Origin: Candidatus Kapaibacterium sp. | GTDB taxonomy: Bacteria; Bacteroidota; Ignavibacteria; Kapaibacteriales; UBA4661 | Reading direction: 5' to 3' | DNA length: 56,755 nucleotides | Assembly (NCBI GenBank): GCA_004292595.1 | Contig: RDXM01000092.1 | Coordinates: forward strand, 1 to 56,755 | Shown here: positions 34,245-41,793 of the stretch, piece by piece | How positions within the stretch are numbered: position 1 is the first letter of the stretch | Layout: each line of letters starts with the position of its first letter | The notes under the pieces: model-generated | What the model saw: only the letters and a program-made list of their open reading frames with translations | The model's database searches: none | Told to the model about the DNA's origin: nothing | Made by a program: the position numbers and the translations under genes

Positions 34245-35378
34245 ATGCGCGTAGGTGAAATAAATGAAATGTTGCACAAAACCGAAGAGCTTAAGGCACT
34301 TTTTGTATTTGGTCAGCGCGTGATTCCTTTCTTGGAAGAAGTATTTATGTTTATCCGCGAGGTTACACCTCTCTTGGAGAATATCAATGCGTCTATCGAA
34401 GAAAACTTGTCGAAAATGCCGAAAGCCGCACAACAGCTTTCCAGCGTAACAAAGGCTACTGAACTCGCCACAACGGAAATTCTTGATACACTTGATGGTT
34501 TATCGTACAAATCCGATGTCATCAGCTCAAATCTAAAGCAATTGCTGCAAATCCAGCGTCTGAATCGTACTGAGCAGGAAAAAGTGATTGAAGCGGTGAA
34601 TAAATTGCAAGATGAAGAAAATACCGAGACCGAGAATAAAGAATCCGTTTATTCGCGGCTTATTGACGTTATTCGGAAAATTGAACACCGCGATGGTGGC
34701 TCTTCTTCTGCCTACCAAGTAGATACTATCAAGTCTGCTCTCAACGTTCTCCAAAAGCCAGAAGTCTCGGAAGAGTTAGTAAATAACTCCGAGAAGCTCT
34801 TAGAAAGCATTCGGATGGACTCCACGCAGATTATGATGTCGCTTCAGGTGCAAGATATTACATCGCAACAGCTTGCGGCAGTAAATAGTCTCTTGCAAAC
34901 AGTGCAAAGCCGACTCGGTGAGATTATGATTCACTTCCGCAATACGGAAATTGGTGAGTTGATTACGACTTCTGGTCGTCGCCCTGTAAGTACAAGCGAT
35001 GACAGCGCAACGCACGTTGCAACGCTTCACCGCGCCATTGCCTACGACCACGATGTCGGTTCGGCATTGAACAAAGACCCTGAACGTCAAAATGCTGTTG
35101 ATTCTATTTTAGCATCTTTTCAGCAAGGCGATACAAGTGGTGGCGGTGTAAGTACGGGTGTGAAGCCTGGCAGCGACTCCGAAGAAGTTGATATTGATGC
35201 ACTCTTCGGTAATGCCGCTATCAATAACAAACCATCTGCTTTGCCCGTTCCTCCTCCAGCAAGCCACGAGACCTCATCCCAAAATGATATTGATGCACTC
35301 TTTGGCAGCAGTAATAGTGGTGGTGGAAGCGGAACGCCATCACAAGACGATATTGATGCATTGTTTAACAGCAAATAA
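34245..35378 (+). CDS. CheZ-like protein with three C-terminal FliM-like CheY-binding motifs
   Basis: 377 residues. The N-terminal two thirds are long alpha-helices with the CheZ-like segments VTKATELATTEILDTLDGL (68-86) and QVQDITSQQLAAVNSLLQ (201-218). The D204-x3-Q208 spacing matches the Asp/Gln pair of CheZ that dephosphorylates CheY-P. The C-terminal part is a flexible linker with three copies of a short motif: EEVDIDALF (313-321), SQNDIDALF (345-353) and SQDDIDALF (366-374). These resemble the SQxEIDALL peptide of FliM that binds CheY-P. GGAG precedes the ATG. It is inferred to be a CheY-P phosphatase that can hold several CheY molecules; phosphatase activity is not proven. Confidence 0.72.
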   Translation: MRVGEINEMLHKTEELKALFVFGQRVIPFLEEVFMFIREVTPLLENINASIEENLSKMPKAAQQLSSVTKATELATTEILDTLDGLSYKSDVISSNLKQLLQIQRLNRTEQEKVIEAVNKLQDEENTETENKESVYSRLIDVIRKIEHRDGGSSSAYQVDTIKSALNVLQKPEVSEELVNNSEKLLESIRMDSTQIMMSLQVQDITSQQLAAVNSLLQTVQSRLGEIMIHFRNTEIGELITTSGRRPVSTSDDSATHVATLHRAIAYDHDVGSALNKDPERQNAVDSILASFQQGDTSGGGVSTGVKPGSDSEEVDIDALFGNAAINNKPSALPVPPPASHETSSQNDIDALFGSSNSGGGSGTPSQDDIDALFNSK

Positions 35379-35466
35379 CAACAACAGTATCGCATTAGCC
35401 TTGATTACAGGTCAATAGCCTAAAGTTTCCATTCTTTCAACCCTCTTCTTCGTGTGAGATAACATT

Positions 35467-37518
35467 ATGAGCGGCGGTTTCGATAACGAAATGAAAGAAC
35501 TTCTTGATAGTTTTCTCATTGAAACACAAGAAATTCTGGATACCCTCGACCAAGACCTCATGCAATTGGAGTCCCAAGCCGAGAATTTTGACCTTCTCAA
35601 TTCTGTCTTTAGAAGTTTTCACACCATCAAGGGCACATCTTCGTTCATGGGCTTTGACCAGATAACGGAGATTACGCACCATGCTGAGGATATTCTTAAT
35701 AAACTTCGCAAGGCCGAGATACGTGTTAATTCTGAAATTGTAGATGCTCTTTTGGAAGTATATGATTGGCTAAAGACCCTTCTGAAGAAGGCACAAGCTG
35801 GTGATACTGAGCGTGTAGATTACTCCAAAACAATGGAGAAGCTCCACAAAATCAGCCATCCTGAAGCGGCAACAGAGGAAGTCAGTGTAGGAGTTCCTGC
35901 CGTAGGTGCTGCACCGCCACCTGCTGCGCAAGCTCCCTCAGTGGTGGATAATCTTCTTGCCGACCCGTCTTTTGGCAAAAAGGGTGATTATTTTACCGAT
36001 GATGAGCTTTCTATGATTGCCGCTGCCTTCGATGAAATCAATCGCACGATGACGGGCGGAGGAAGTGCCGCTGCCACTCCAGCCCCAGCAGCCCCAGCAC
36101 CAGTATCGCAAGCTCCCGTCACCACTCCAGCCCCAGCAGCCCCAGCACCAGTATCGCAAGTTCCCGTTACCACTCCAGCCCCAGCACTCAAACCTGTAGA
36201 GGCGGCGAAATCAGCAACTCCAACCGCTATTAAAACGGCAGAACCACCGAAAAAATCTATTGCAAAAGAGCTTACGAGCGATGACAAAGCAAAAGCTGCT
36301 GTTGCAACAGAAACGACGATTCGGGTGGATGTGAATCGTTTGGAAACCTTGATGGACTTATCTGGCGAATTGGTTCTTGGGCGCAATCGTTTAGCGCAGG
36401 TTACGCAAGAACTCATGCAACGATATGAAAATCACGACTTTTTGCGCGAACTTCAAGAAACAAGCTCTGCGATTGACTTTATTACAACAGAGCTTCAATC
36501 GGCAATCATGAAAACACGGATGGTGCCGATTTCTAAAATCTTCCAAAAAGCACCGCGCATTGTTCGTGATTTGTCGAAAGAATTTGGTAAAGATATCGAA
36601 CTCGTCTTGCGGGGCGAGGAAACAGAATTAGACAGAGGTATTATTGAAGAATTGAATGACCCTCTTGTCCATATGATTCGTAATTCCTGCGACCACGGCA
36701 TTGAAGGTCCTGTTGAGCGCGAAAAATCTGGTAAGCCTACCAAAGGCACACTCATTCTGGATGCGCAGCACGAAGGTAACCACATCGTCGTAAACATCAT
36801 TGATGATGGAAAAGGCATCAATCCTGAGTTCTTGAAAATGAAAGCACTCGAAAAGGGCTTGATTACCCAAGAACAAATCCAGACCATGACCGACCGCGAC
36901 GCATACAGCCTCATTTTCATGCCTGGCTTCTCAACGGCAGAAAAGGTTACCAGTGTGTCGGGACGAGGCGTTGGGATGGACGTTGTGCGCACAAACATCC
37001 AAAAGCTCAAAGGCATTATTGAGGTAGATTCTAAGCTGGGTGCTGGTACAACCTTTACCATTAAATTGCCGCTGACCTTGGCGATTATTCAAGGTTTGCT
37101 TGTGCGTGTGCAGTCGGAAATTTACGCTCTGCCGCTCAGTGCCGTTGTTGAGGTTGTCAATACAGATTTGAACCAAATCTACAGCGTTAATCAAAACGAA
37201 GTCATGCGGATTCGGAATCAAGTCTTTCCGCTTATTCGTATGGACAAAGTGCTGAAAACACCAAGTAAAGACGATACGCTTGAGAACCGCTATGTGGTGG
37301 TTGTCGGCTTGGCAGATAAGCGTTTAGGCTTGGTGGTGGATGAACTTCTTGGACAAAAAGAAATTGTTATTAAGTCTCTCGGTGAATACTTGGGTCATAT
37401 TCGCGGTATGTCTGGCTCGACGATTTTGGGCGATGGGCGCGTAATTATGATTCTCGACATTGAAGAGCTTATCCAGGAAGCACATTCAGTAGCTGCATCA
37501 GTGTGGCAGCAGCAATAG
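35467..37518 (+). CDS. cheA: CheA chemotaxis histidine kinase
   Basis: 683 residues. P1 HPt domain with phospho-His 52 in RSFHTIKGTSSFMGF, then a long proline/alanine-rich linker in which no clear P2 domain is seen, P3 dimerisation (ETLMDLSGELVLGRNRL), the P4 ATPase with N box MIRNSCDHGIE, G1 IIDDGKGIN and G2 SGRGVGMDVVRTNI, and a C-terminal CheW-like P5 (GLLVRVQSEIYALPLSAV). The linker holds a 48-bp tandem duplication giving repeated TPAPAAPAPVSQ. It phosphorylates CheY and CheB. It follows the cheZ-like gene by 88 bases. Confidence 0.97.
   Translation: MSGGFDNEMKELLDSFLIETQEILDTLDQDLMQLESQAENFDLLNSVFRSFHTIKGTSSFMGFDQITEITHHAEDILNKLRKAEIRVNSEIVDALLEVYDWLKTLLKKAQAGDTERVDYSKTMEKLHKISHPEAATEEVSVGVPAVGAAPPPAAQAPSVVDNLLADPSFGKKGDYFTDDELSMIAAAFDEINRTMTGGGSAAATPAPAAPAPVSQAPVTTPAPAAPAPVSQVPVTTPAPALKPVEAAKSATPTAIKTAEPPKKSIAKELTSDDKAKAAVATETTIRVDVNRLETLMDLSGELVLGRNRLAQVTQELMQRYENHDFLRELQETSSAIDFITTELQSAIMKTRMVPISKIFQKAPRIVRDLSKEFGKDIELVLRGEETELDRGIIEELNDPLVHMIRNSCDHGIEGPVEREKSGKPTKGTLILDAQHEGNHIVVNIIDDGKGINPEFLKMKALEKGLITQEQIQTMTDRDAYSLIFMPGFSTAEKVTSVSGRGVGMDVVRTNIQKLKGIIEVDSKLGAGTTFTIKLPLTLAIIQGLLVRVQSEIYALPLSAVVEVVNTDLNQIYSVNQNEVMRIRNQVFPLIRMDKVLKTPSKDDTLENRYVVVVGLADKRLGLVVDELLGQKEIVIKSLGEYLGHIRGMSGSTILGDGRVIMILDIEELIQEAHSVAASVWQQQ
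36073..36187 (+). repeat. 48-bp tandem repeat inside cheA
   Basis: Two near-identical 48-bp units (36073-36120, 36121-36168) and a partial third. They encode the Pro/Ala-rich linker repeat TPAPAAPAPVSQ(A/V)PVT. The length is a multiple of 3, so copy number can change without a frameshift. Confidence 0.9.
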
Positions 37519-37726
37519 TCTTTCAGAAGCTAGTAAAGTAAAGCGTATAATTCTTTTGATTTTGGCAAGGCAAGACATTTTCGTATTCGCTTTCTTCACC
37601 GCACATAGTTCATTGCAAGATGAGGCACGACAAGTAACAGTGCTACCGCATCCAGCATCTTGATTGAAGTATCACGCGAGCGTTTTCCAGACAATACCCG
37701 AATTATGAAGTGAAAATTTTTAAGGT

Positions 37727-37776
37727 AAAAAAGCTGCAAAGCCTCTTCAAATCTGGCTTCTCAGCTTTTTACTTTT
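37727..37776 (+). terminator. Terminator-like hairpin between cheA and cheB
   Basis: AAAAAAGCTGCAAAGCC (37727-37743) pairs with GGCTTCTCAGCTTTTT (37755-37770), with two mismatches, followed by T-rich DNA. It may limit read-through into cheB or act as an attenuator. Confidence 0.55.
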
Positions 37777-37800
37777 TATTACAAAGCGCAGCAGACCCCC

Positions 37801-39039
37801 ATGAAACCAATACGTGTTCTCATTGTTGATGATTCCGCCTTTGTCCGCAAGGCACTCTCTACCATGCTCCAAAGCGATCCAGATATTGAAATTGTTGGCT
37901 TGGCAAACAATGGTAAAGAAGCGGTCGAAAAAACTAGTGAATTAAAGCCAGACATTATCACAATGGATGTAGAAATGCCCGTGATGACTGGCTTAGAGGC
38001 ATTAAAAATTATCATGGAGCAAAATCCTACGCCTGTGCTGATGGTCAGCAGTATCACCACCGAAGGCGCAGAGGCAACAATCGAAGCCCTCTCGCTGGGC
38101 GCAGTGGATTTTATCTCCAAGCAATCAACGCTGACCATTCAGCAGACCATGCGGGATGATTTAGTTGGAAAAGTGAAAGCAATTACACAAAACACCAACT
38201 TAAAATCGCGCCTTGCTCGCCCATCACTGCTCAGTTCGCTTTCTTTCCGTAAATCAAGTCCCTCAGCTCCTCCTGCTAAAGAAGATCAAGCAATGGAGCG
38301 GCTGTCTCTGCAAGAACGTATCGCACGCCGCAGACAAACTATGCAAGAAGGTCAAGACACCCCCACTTCGCCAGCAGCAACAAATTCTGCGGCTCCCGCA
38401 AAACCTTTACATGAAGTCCGCGTAACGGGGCGCAAGCGTCCGTCGGCGGGTCATGCAAAAATTGTTGTCTTAGGTGTTTCCACAGGTGGACCGTTGGCGT
38501 TGCACCAAGTTGTGCCGCGCCTTCCGAAGGATTTCCCCGTTGGAATGCTCATTGTCCAGCATATGCCAGCGCATTTCACGAAATCGCTTGCAGACCGCTT
38601 GAATACGCTCTCGCACGTGACTGTGCGTGAAGCACAAGACGGCGATATTCTAGAACCAGGCTTGGTGCTGATTGCGCCAGGCGGATTCCATATGAAAATT
38701 AACAAAGACCAACGCACGATTCACGTTTCGCCAGAGCCTGCCGACACGCTGCACCGCCCGTCGGTGGATATTACCACTGAATCCGTTGTTGAGGCATTTG
38801 GCGGACACGCAGTCGGTGTGATTATGACGGGAATGGGACGCGACGGCTGCGCTGGCTTAAAAAAGCTGAATGCAAAAGGCGGCTATGTGATTGCGCAAGA
38901 CGAGGAATCATGCGTGGTGTACGGAATGCCGAAAGCCGTCGTGGATGAAGGCGTTGCCGATGAAGTCTTGCCGCTTGAAAGCCTCGCTGATTCTATTGCC
39001 GCTGCAATTGGTGTTCACGCTGTGAACGCGAAGGTTTAA
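37801..39039 (+). CDS. cheB: CheB receptor methylesterase
   Basis: 412 residues. The N-terminal receiver has VLIVDDSAFVRKA and acceptor D56 in DIITMDVEMPVMTG. A variable linker of about 100 residues precedes the methylesterase domain with the catalytic triad: Ser in VLGVSTGGPLALHQ, His in LIVQHMPAHFTKSLADRLN and Asp in GMGRDGCAGL. It removes methyl groups added by CheR and may deamidate receptor glutamines. It ends the che block, and a strong terminator follows. Confidence 0.97.
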   Translation: MKPIRVLIVDDSAFVRKALSTMLQSDPDIEIVGLANNGKEAVEKTSELKPDIITMDVEMPVMTGLEALKIIMEQNPTPVLMVSSITTEGAEATIEALSLGAVDFISKQSTLTIQQTMRDDLVGKVKAITQNTNLKSRLARPSLLSSLSFRKSSPSAPPAKEDQAMERLSLQERIARRRQTMQEGQDTPTSPAATNSAAPAKPLHEVRVTGRKRPSAGHAKIVVLGVSTGGPLALHQVVPRLPKDFPVGMLIVQHMPAHFTKSLADRLNTLSHVTVREAQDGDILEPGLVLIAPGGFHMKINKDQRTIHVSPEPADTLHRPSVDITTESVVEAFGGHAVGVIMTGMGRDGCAGLKKLNAKGGYVIAQDEESCVVYGMPKAVVDEGVADEVLPLESLADSIAAAIGVHAVNAKV

Positions 39040-39068
39040 GCATTATTCTGAAATTATAGAAGCATTTC

Positions 39069-39107
39069 AAAAGGCATTTTCTCCGCGAAAATGCCTTTTC
39101 TGTTTTT
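39069..39107 (+). terminator. Strong Rho-independent terminator after cheB
   Basis: AAAAGGCATTTT (39069-39080) pairs perfectly with AAAATGCCTTTT (39088-39099), extended by one C-G pair, then a T-rich tract. It closes the che block. Confidence 0.9.
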
Positions 39108-39232
39108 GCTCTATGTATCTATGTACACAACTGAAGTTACGCAAAGAGGCTTGGATTAAGATTCCACGCCATTTGTAGAGGAATAGGTTGGTTAAACAAC
39201 ACGGAGCGTATGTGGTACAGTGTTGATAATTT

Positions 39233-39332
39233 GTGTTTTACACGGAATAGCTCTTTTGTGTTTTACACGGAATAGCTCTTTTGTGTTTTACACGGAATAG
39301 CTCTTTTGTGTTTTACACGGAATAGCTCTAAG
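39233..39332. repeat. Four 25-bp tandem repeats in a transposase remnant
   Basis: GTGTTTTACACGGAATAGCT plus CTTTT is repeated four times without change up to the last unit (39233, 39258, 39283, 39308). Each unit contains the small palindrome GTGTTTTACAC. The units cover the C-terminal codons of the transposase fragment, and 25 is not a multiple of 3, so each added copy changes the reading frame. Confidence 0.9.
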
Positions 39333-39631
39333 GTGTTAAAACTCATCAAACAGACGTAGGCATGAGCGCGAATCGTCGGTATGGTTCGGGCTTGGCAGGT
39401 TTCAAAGCCAAACTCCGATTTGAGCAGTGTGATACACTCCTCAATCATCCACCGTTTGCGATAGGCTTTCTTGACCTCCTTTGGCTTCCACTGAAGCACC
39501 GAGGTCGCAAAAAACTCTTTGCCGTCTTGAACAATCAGGGCGTGAATATCACCAGCAAGCGTGGCAATGACTAAGGTGTACCCCAAGCATTTATTCACTC
39601 CGCACCTCACAACAGTGTAACAATACAACAT
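39263..39631 (-). pseudogene. DDE transposase C-terminal fragment (IS4-like)
   Basis: The reading contains TLAGDIHALIVQDGKEFFAT, KKAYRKRWMIEECITLLKSE and RAHAYVCLMSFNTLEL. The YRKRWMIEE stretch is the glutamate-containing end of a DDE domain as in IS4/ISAs1-type transposases. The N-terminal catalytic part is absent, so it is a decayed remnant. The 3' end runs into the 25-bp tandem repeats and gives an aberrant tail. The left limit of homology is uncertain; neither terminal repeat was identified. Confidence 0.6.
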
Positions 39632-39637
39632 AAAAAT

Positions 39638-39892
39638 ATGGGCTACGAAAACCTACACGACCTTTTTGTTCTTCTCGGCGTTCTCGGAGTGCCGAGCGTT
39701 ATTGGCTCAATGCTGCTCGGAGCGCGATATTTGGGCATTCTGAAGCAACGCGATAAAAATGAGCTTGAATTAAAAAAGTTTGAACTCGAAATCGCCGCTC
39801 GCAATGCCGACCTCCGCGAAAAAGAAGTGGAGATAGAAAACAAGCGGCTTGCATTCGATATTCAGGCTCTTGAGCAAAAGAGACTTTCGTAG
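39638..39892 (+). CDS. Small membrane protein with coiled coil
   Basis: 84 residues, not recognised. One N-terminal hydrophobic helix (DLFVLLGVLGVPSVIGSMLLGA) is followed by a long charged helix (KQRDKNELELKKFELEIAAR ... EKEVEIENKRLAFDIQALEQKR) with clear heptad character. It is probably an inner-membrane protein with a cytoplasmic coiled coil. It converges on the outer-membrane protein gene with a 12-base gap. It is adjacent to the transposase remnant, so it could belong to a former mobile element. Confidence 0.6.
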   Translation: MGYENLHDLFVLLGVLGVPSVIGSMLLGARYLGILKQRDKNELELKKFELEIAARNADLREKEVEIENKRLAFDIQALEQKRLS

Positions 39893-39904
39893 TTTAAACA
39901 AAAT

Positions 39905-41725
39905 TCAAAACGTCAAAACTGCTCCCACAGCAGCAAAGATGCCGCGTTCCTGATACCCGTCCCACAAAAAGACTGCTTGATTCAGCAGATTTGTTCCTCG
40001 CACATATACGCTGAACTGAGGCGTGAAGCGGTATTCCGCCCCAAAACGCACATCCACAAAAAGCGGCAAGGTCGCAGAAGGCTCATAGATACTCGCTTTG
40101 CGCTCACCAAGCAGAACGGCACTGAGATTCGTAGAAAAGCCCGAAAACCACGCCCGACGATACTCCACCGCCGCTTCGATGGGTGCGAGATACGGCACAA
40201 CGCCGATTGGTCTGGAGCTACTCAGCACAAATCCACTTGCGCTGAGAACAACATTCGCACGAGCAGAAACGGTATTGTTGGTATCTGGCAAGAACGAAAA
40301 CTCCCCAAAAACCCTATGAATGCTGGTGTTTCCAAATACAACAGCAATTTCCCCAATGTTGGACTCATTTCGACCAAAAAGAAGTGCGTTGGTATTCATT
40401 TCTGAGCGTCCGCCGAGCGTGAAACTTAGGTATTTGCTTGGCTGCAAGCGCAGGGAAAGCTGCGCATCGTATAAGGTTTGTGTGGCGAGAGGATTGGGAA
40501 AAAGCGCGTAATTCGGCACAATGCGCGGACGGGAGAATCCATCTAAAAACGGCGCGTAGGGATTTTCTTTCACAATGCGCCCAAGTGTCTGCAAACGCAC
40601 ACCAGAGAAGGCTTCCAGCATCACCGATACGCCGTAGGCAGGATGCAGAGCGGCATTCAGCGAAACGTGAGGTGTGATGCGGGCGGCAGGGTTTGTTCTA
40701 AAGGAAGCATCGTTCCAAATATGTGCGCCGCCGCGTAGTTGCATTTCAAAGGTTTTTTGTTCGCTGCGAAATTCCAGCACCAAACTGGGTGTCAGCAAAA
40801 ACGGCTGCTGCGGTGCGGCTTCCACGCTATCCTGCCGACCACTAATGAAGACCGATTCCGCCTGTATCTGTCCACCGATTGCCCATTCGCCCAGCAGTTT
40901 TTTACCGAGAAGATTGCCCTTTGCAGCAAGATTATCCGCCGTTGTGGGAAGATTGGTGATTTCTCGTGTGCGGATATTCGCAAATTCTCCATGCACACCC
41001 ATTTCATAGCCCCAGCCCTCGAACACGCCTGAAGTCTGAACACCAGCATCTATGCCAAGTTGCGCACGGCGAATTGCTTCCGCGCTCACATTGCTTGCTC
41101 CAAAGAACGAGTATTCACGCCGCCGCGCTCGCACGTATGTATCGGTGCGGCTTCCAGCAAAAAAAAGATACTGTTCAGGTGCGAGATAGCTTGAGTGGAT
41201 GCGTGCAAAAAGGTCGGAAAAATCAGCATTCGGAAGGTGTCCGTTGCTAAGAGTGCCGCCCAGAGCAGCATTGATATCGAAATTGCCAAGAACAGCTCTG
41301 TATCCCGCTTCGAGGCTTGGCGTAAGAAACATTCCAAATTCAGCTGTCAAAAAACCATTCCGTTCTTGGGACGGCAAGACGAGTGTTGGTGAGCTTGCGA
41401 AGGGCAACAGCCCGAAGGAGAGTTTATCAAGCGGATTGAAGTTTTGTAATTGCTGCGCAGAAAGTTTGCGCGATGGCTTTGGTGTTTGCTTTGCTCCGCC
41501 TGGTACGTCGAGCGATTCCACGCCCGTTATCACAAATTCTGGTAATTCTAGAGGTTGTTCTACTTTTGCTTTTTCTGGTTTGCTACTGGATTTCTCCAGA
41601 GGTTTTTCGCTTGGTTTCTCTGGTATTTGTGCGATGCTTTCATGCTGAAAAAAGCCGCAGAAAAGGCACAGAGTAAAAAGCACTGTGGCTGTTCTTCCAC
41701 GAAGAAAAACAGCCACAGAGCGCAT
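39905..41725 (-). CDS. TonB-dependent-receptor-like outer-membrane beta-barrel protein
   Basis: About 606 residues. A signal peptide (TVLFTLCLFCGFFQHESIAQ) is followed by a Pro/Lys/Ser-rich periplasmic segment (PEKPSEKPLEKSS), a short ELPEFVITGVESLDVPGG stretch, and then alternating amphipathic strands up to a C-terminal aromatic residue (GIFAAVGAVLTF), as in TonB-receptor barrels (RFTPQFSVYVRGTNLLNQAVFL is typical of the last strands). A plug domain is not clear, so it may be a plug-less barrel. ATG 41725 is chosen; the 167-residue upstream reading only shadows the next gene. It lies 68 bases downstream of the GH2-like gene in the same direction, suggesting an operon. Confidence 0.78.
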   Translation of the reverse strand: MRSVAVFLRGRTATVLFTLCLFCGFFQHESIAQIPEKPSEKPLEKSSSKPEKAKVEQPLELPEFVITGVESLDVPGGAKQTPKPSRKLSAQQLQNFNPLDKLSFGLLPFASSPTLVLPSQERNGFLTAEFGMFLTPSLEAGYRAVLGNFDINAALGGTLSNGHLPNADFSDLFARIHSSYLAPEQYLFFAGSRTDTYVRARRREYSFFGASNVSAEAIRRAQLGIDAGVQTSGVFEGWGYEMGVHGEFANIRTREITNLPTTADNLAAKGNLLGKKLLGEWAIGGQIQAESVFISGRQDSVEAAPQQPFLLTPSLVLEFRSEQKTFEMQLRGGAHIWNDASFRTNPAARITPHVSLNAALHPAYGVSVMLEAFSGVRLQTLGRIVKENPYAPFLDGFSRPRIVPNYALFPNPLATQTLYDAQLSLRLQPSKYLSFTLGGRSEMNTNALLFGRNESNIGEIAVVFGNTSIHRVFGEFSFLPDTNNTVSARANVVLSASGFVLSSSRPIGVVPYLAPIEAAVEYRRAWFSGFSTNLSAVLLGERKASIYEPSATLPLFVDVRFGAEYRFTPQFSVYVRGTNLLNQAVFLWDGYQERGIFAAVGAVLTF

Positions 41726-41793
41726 ACAATCAAGAAGTGTGCAATGGTAATGATGAGCGAGAACAGCCATAATACCTTGAAAACGTATCAAAA

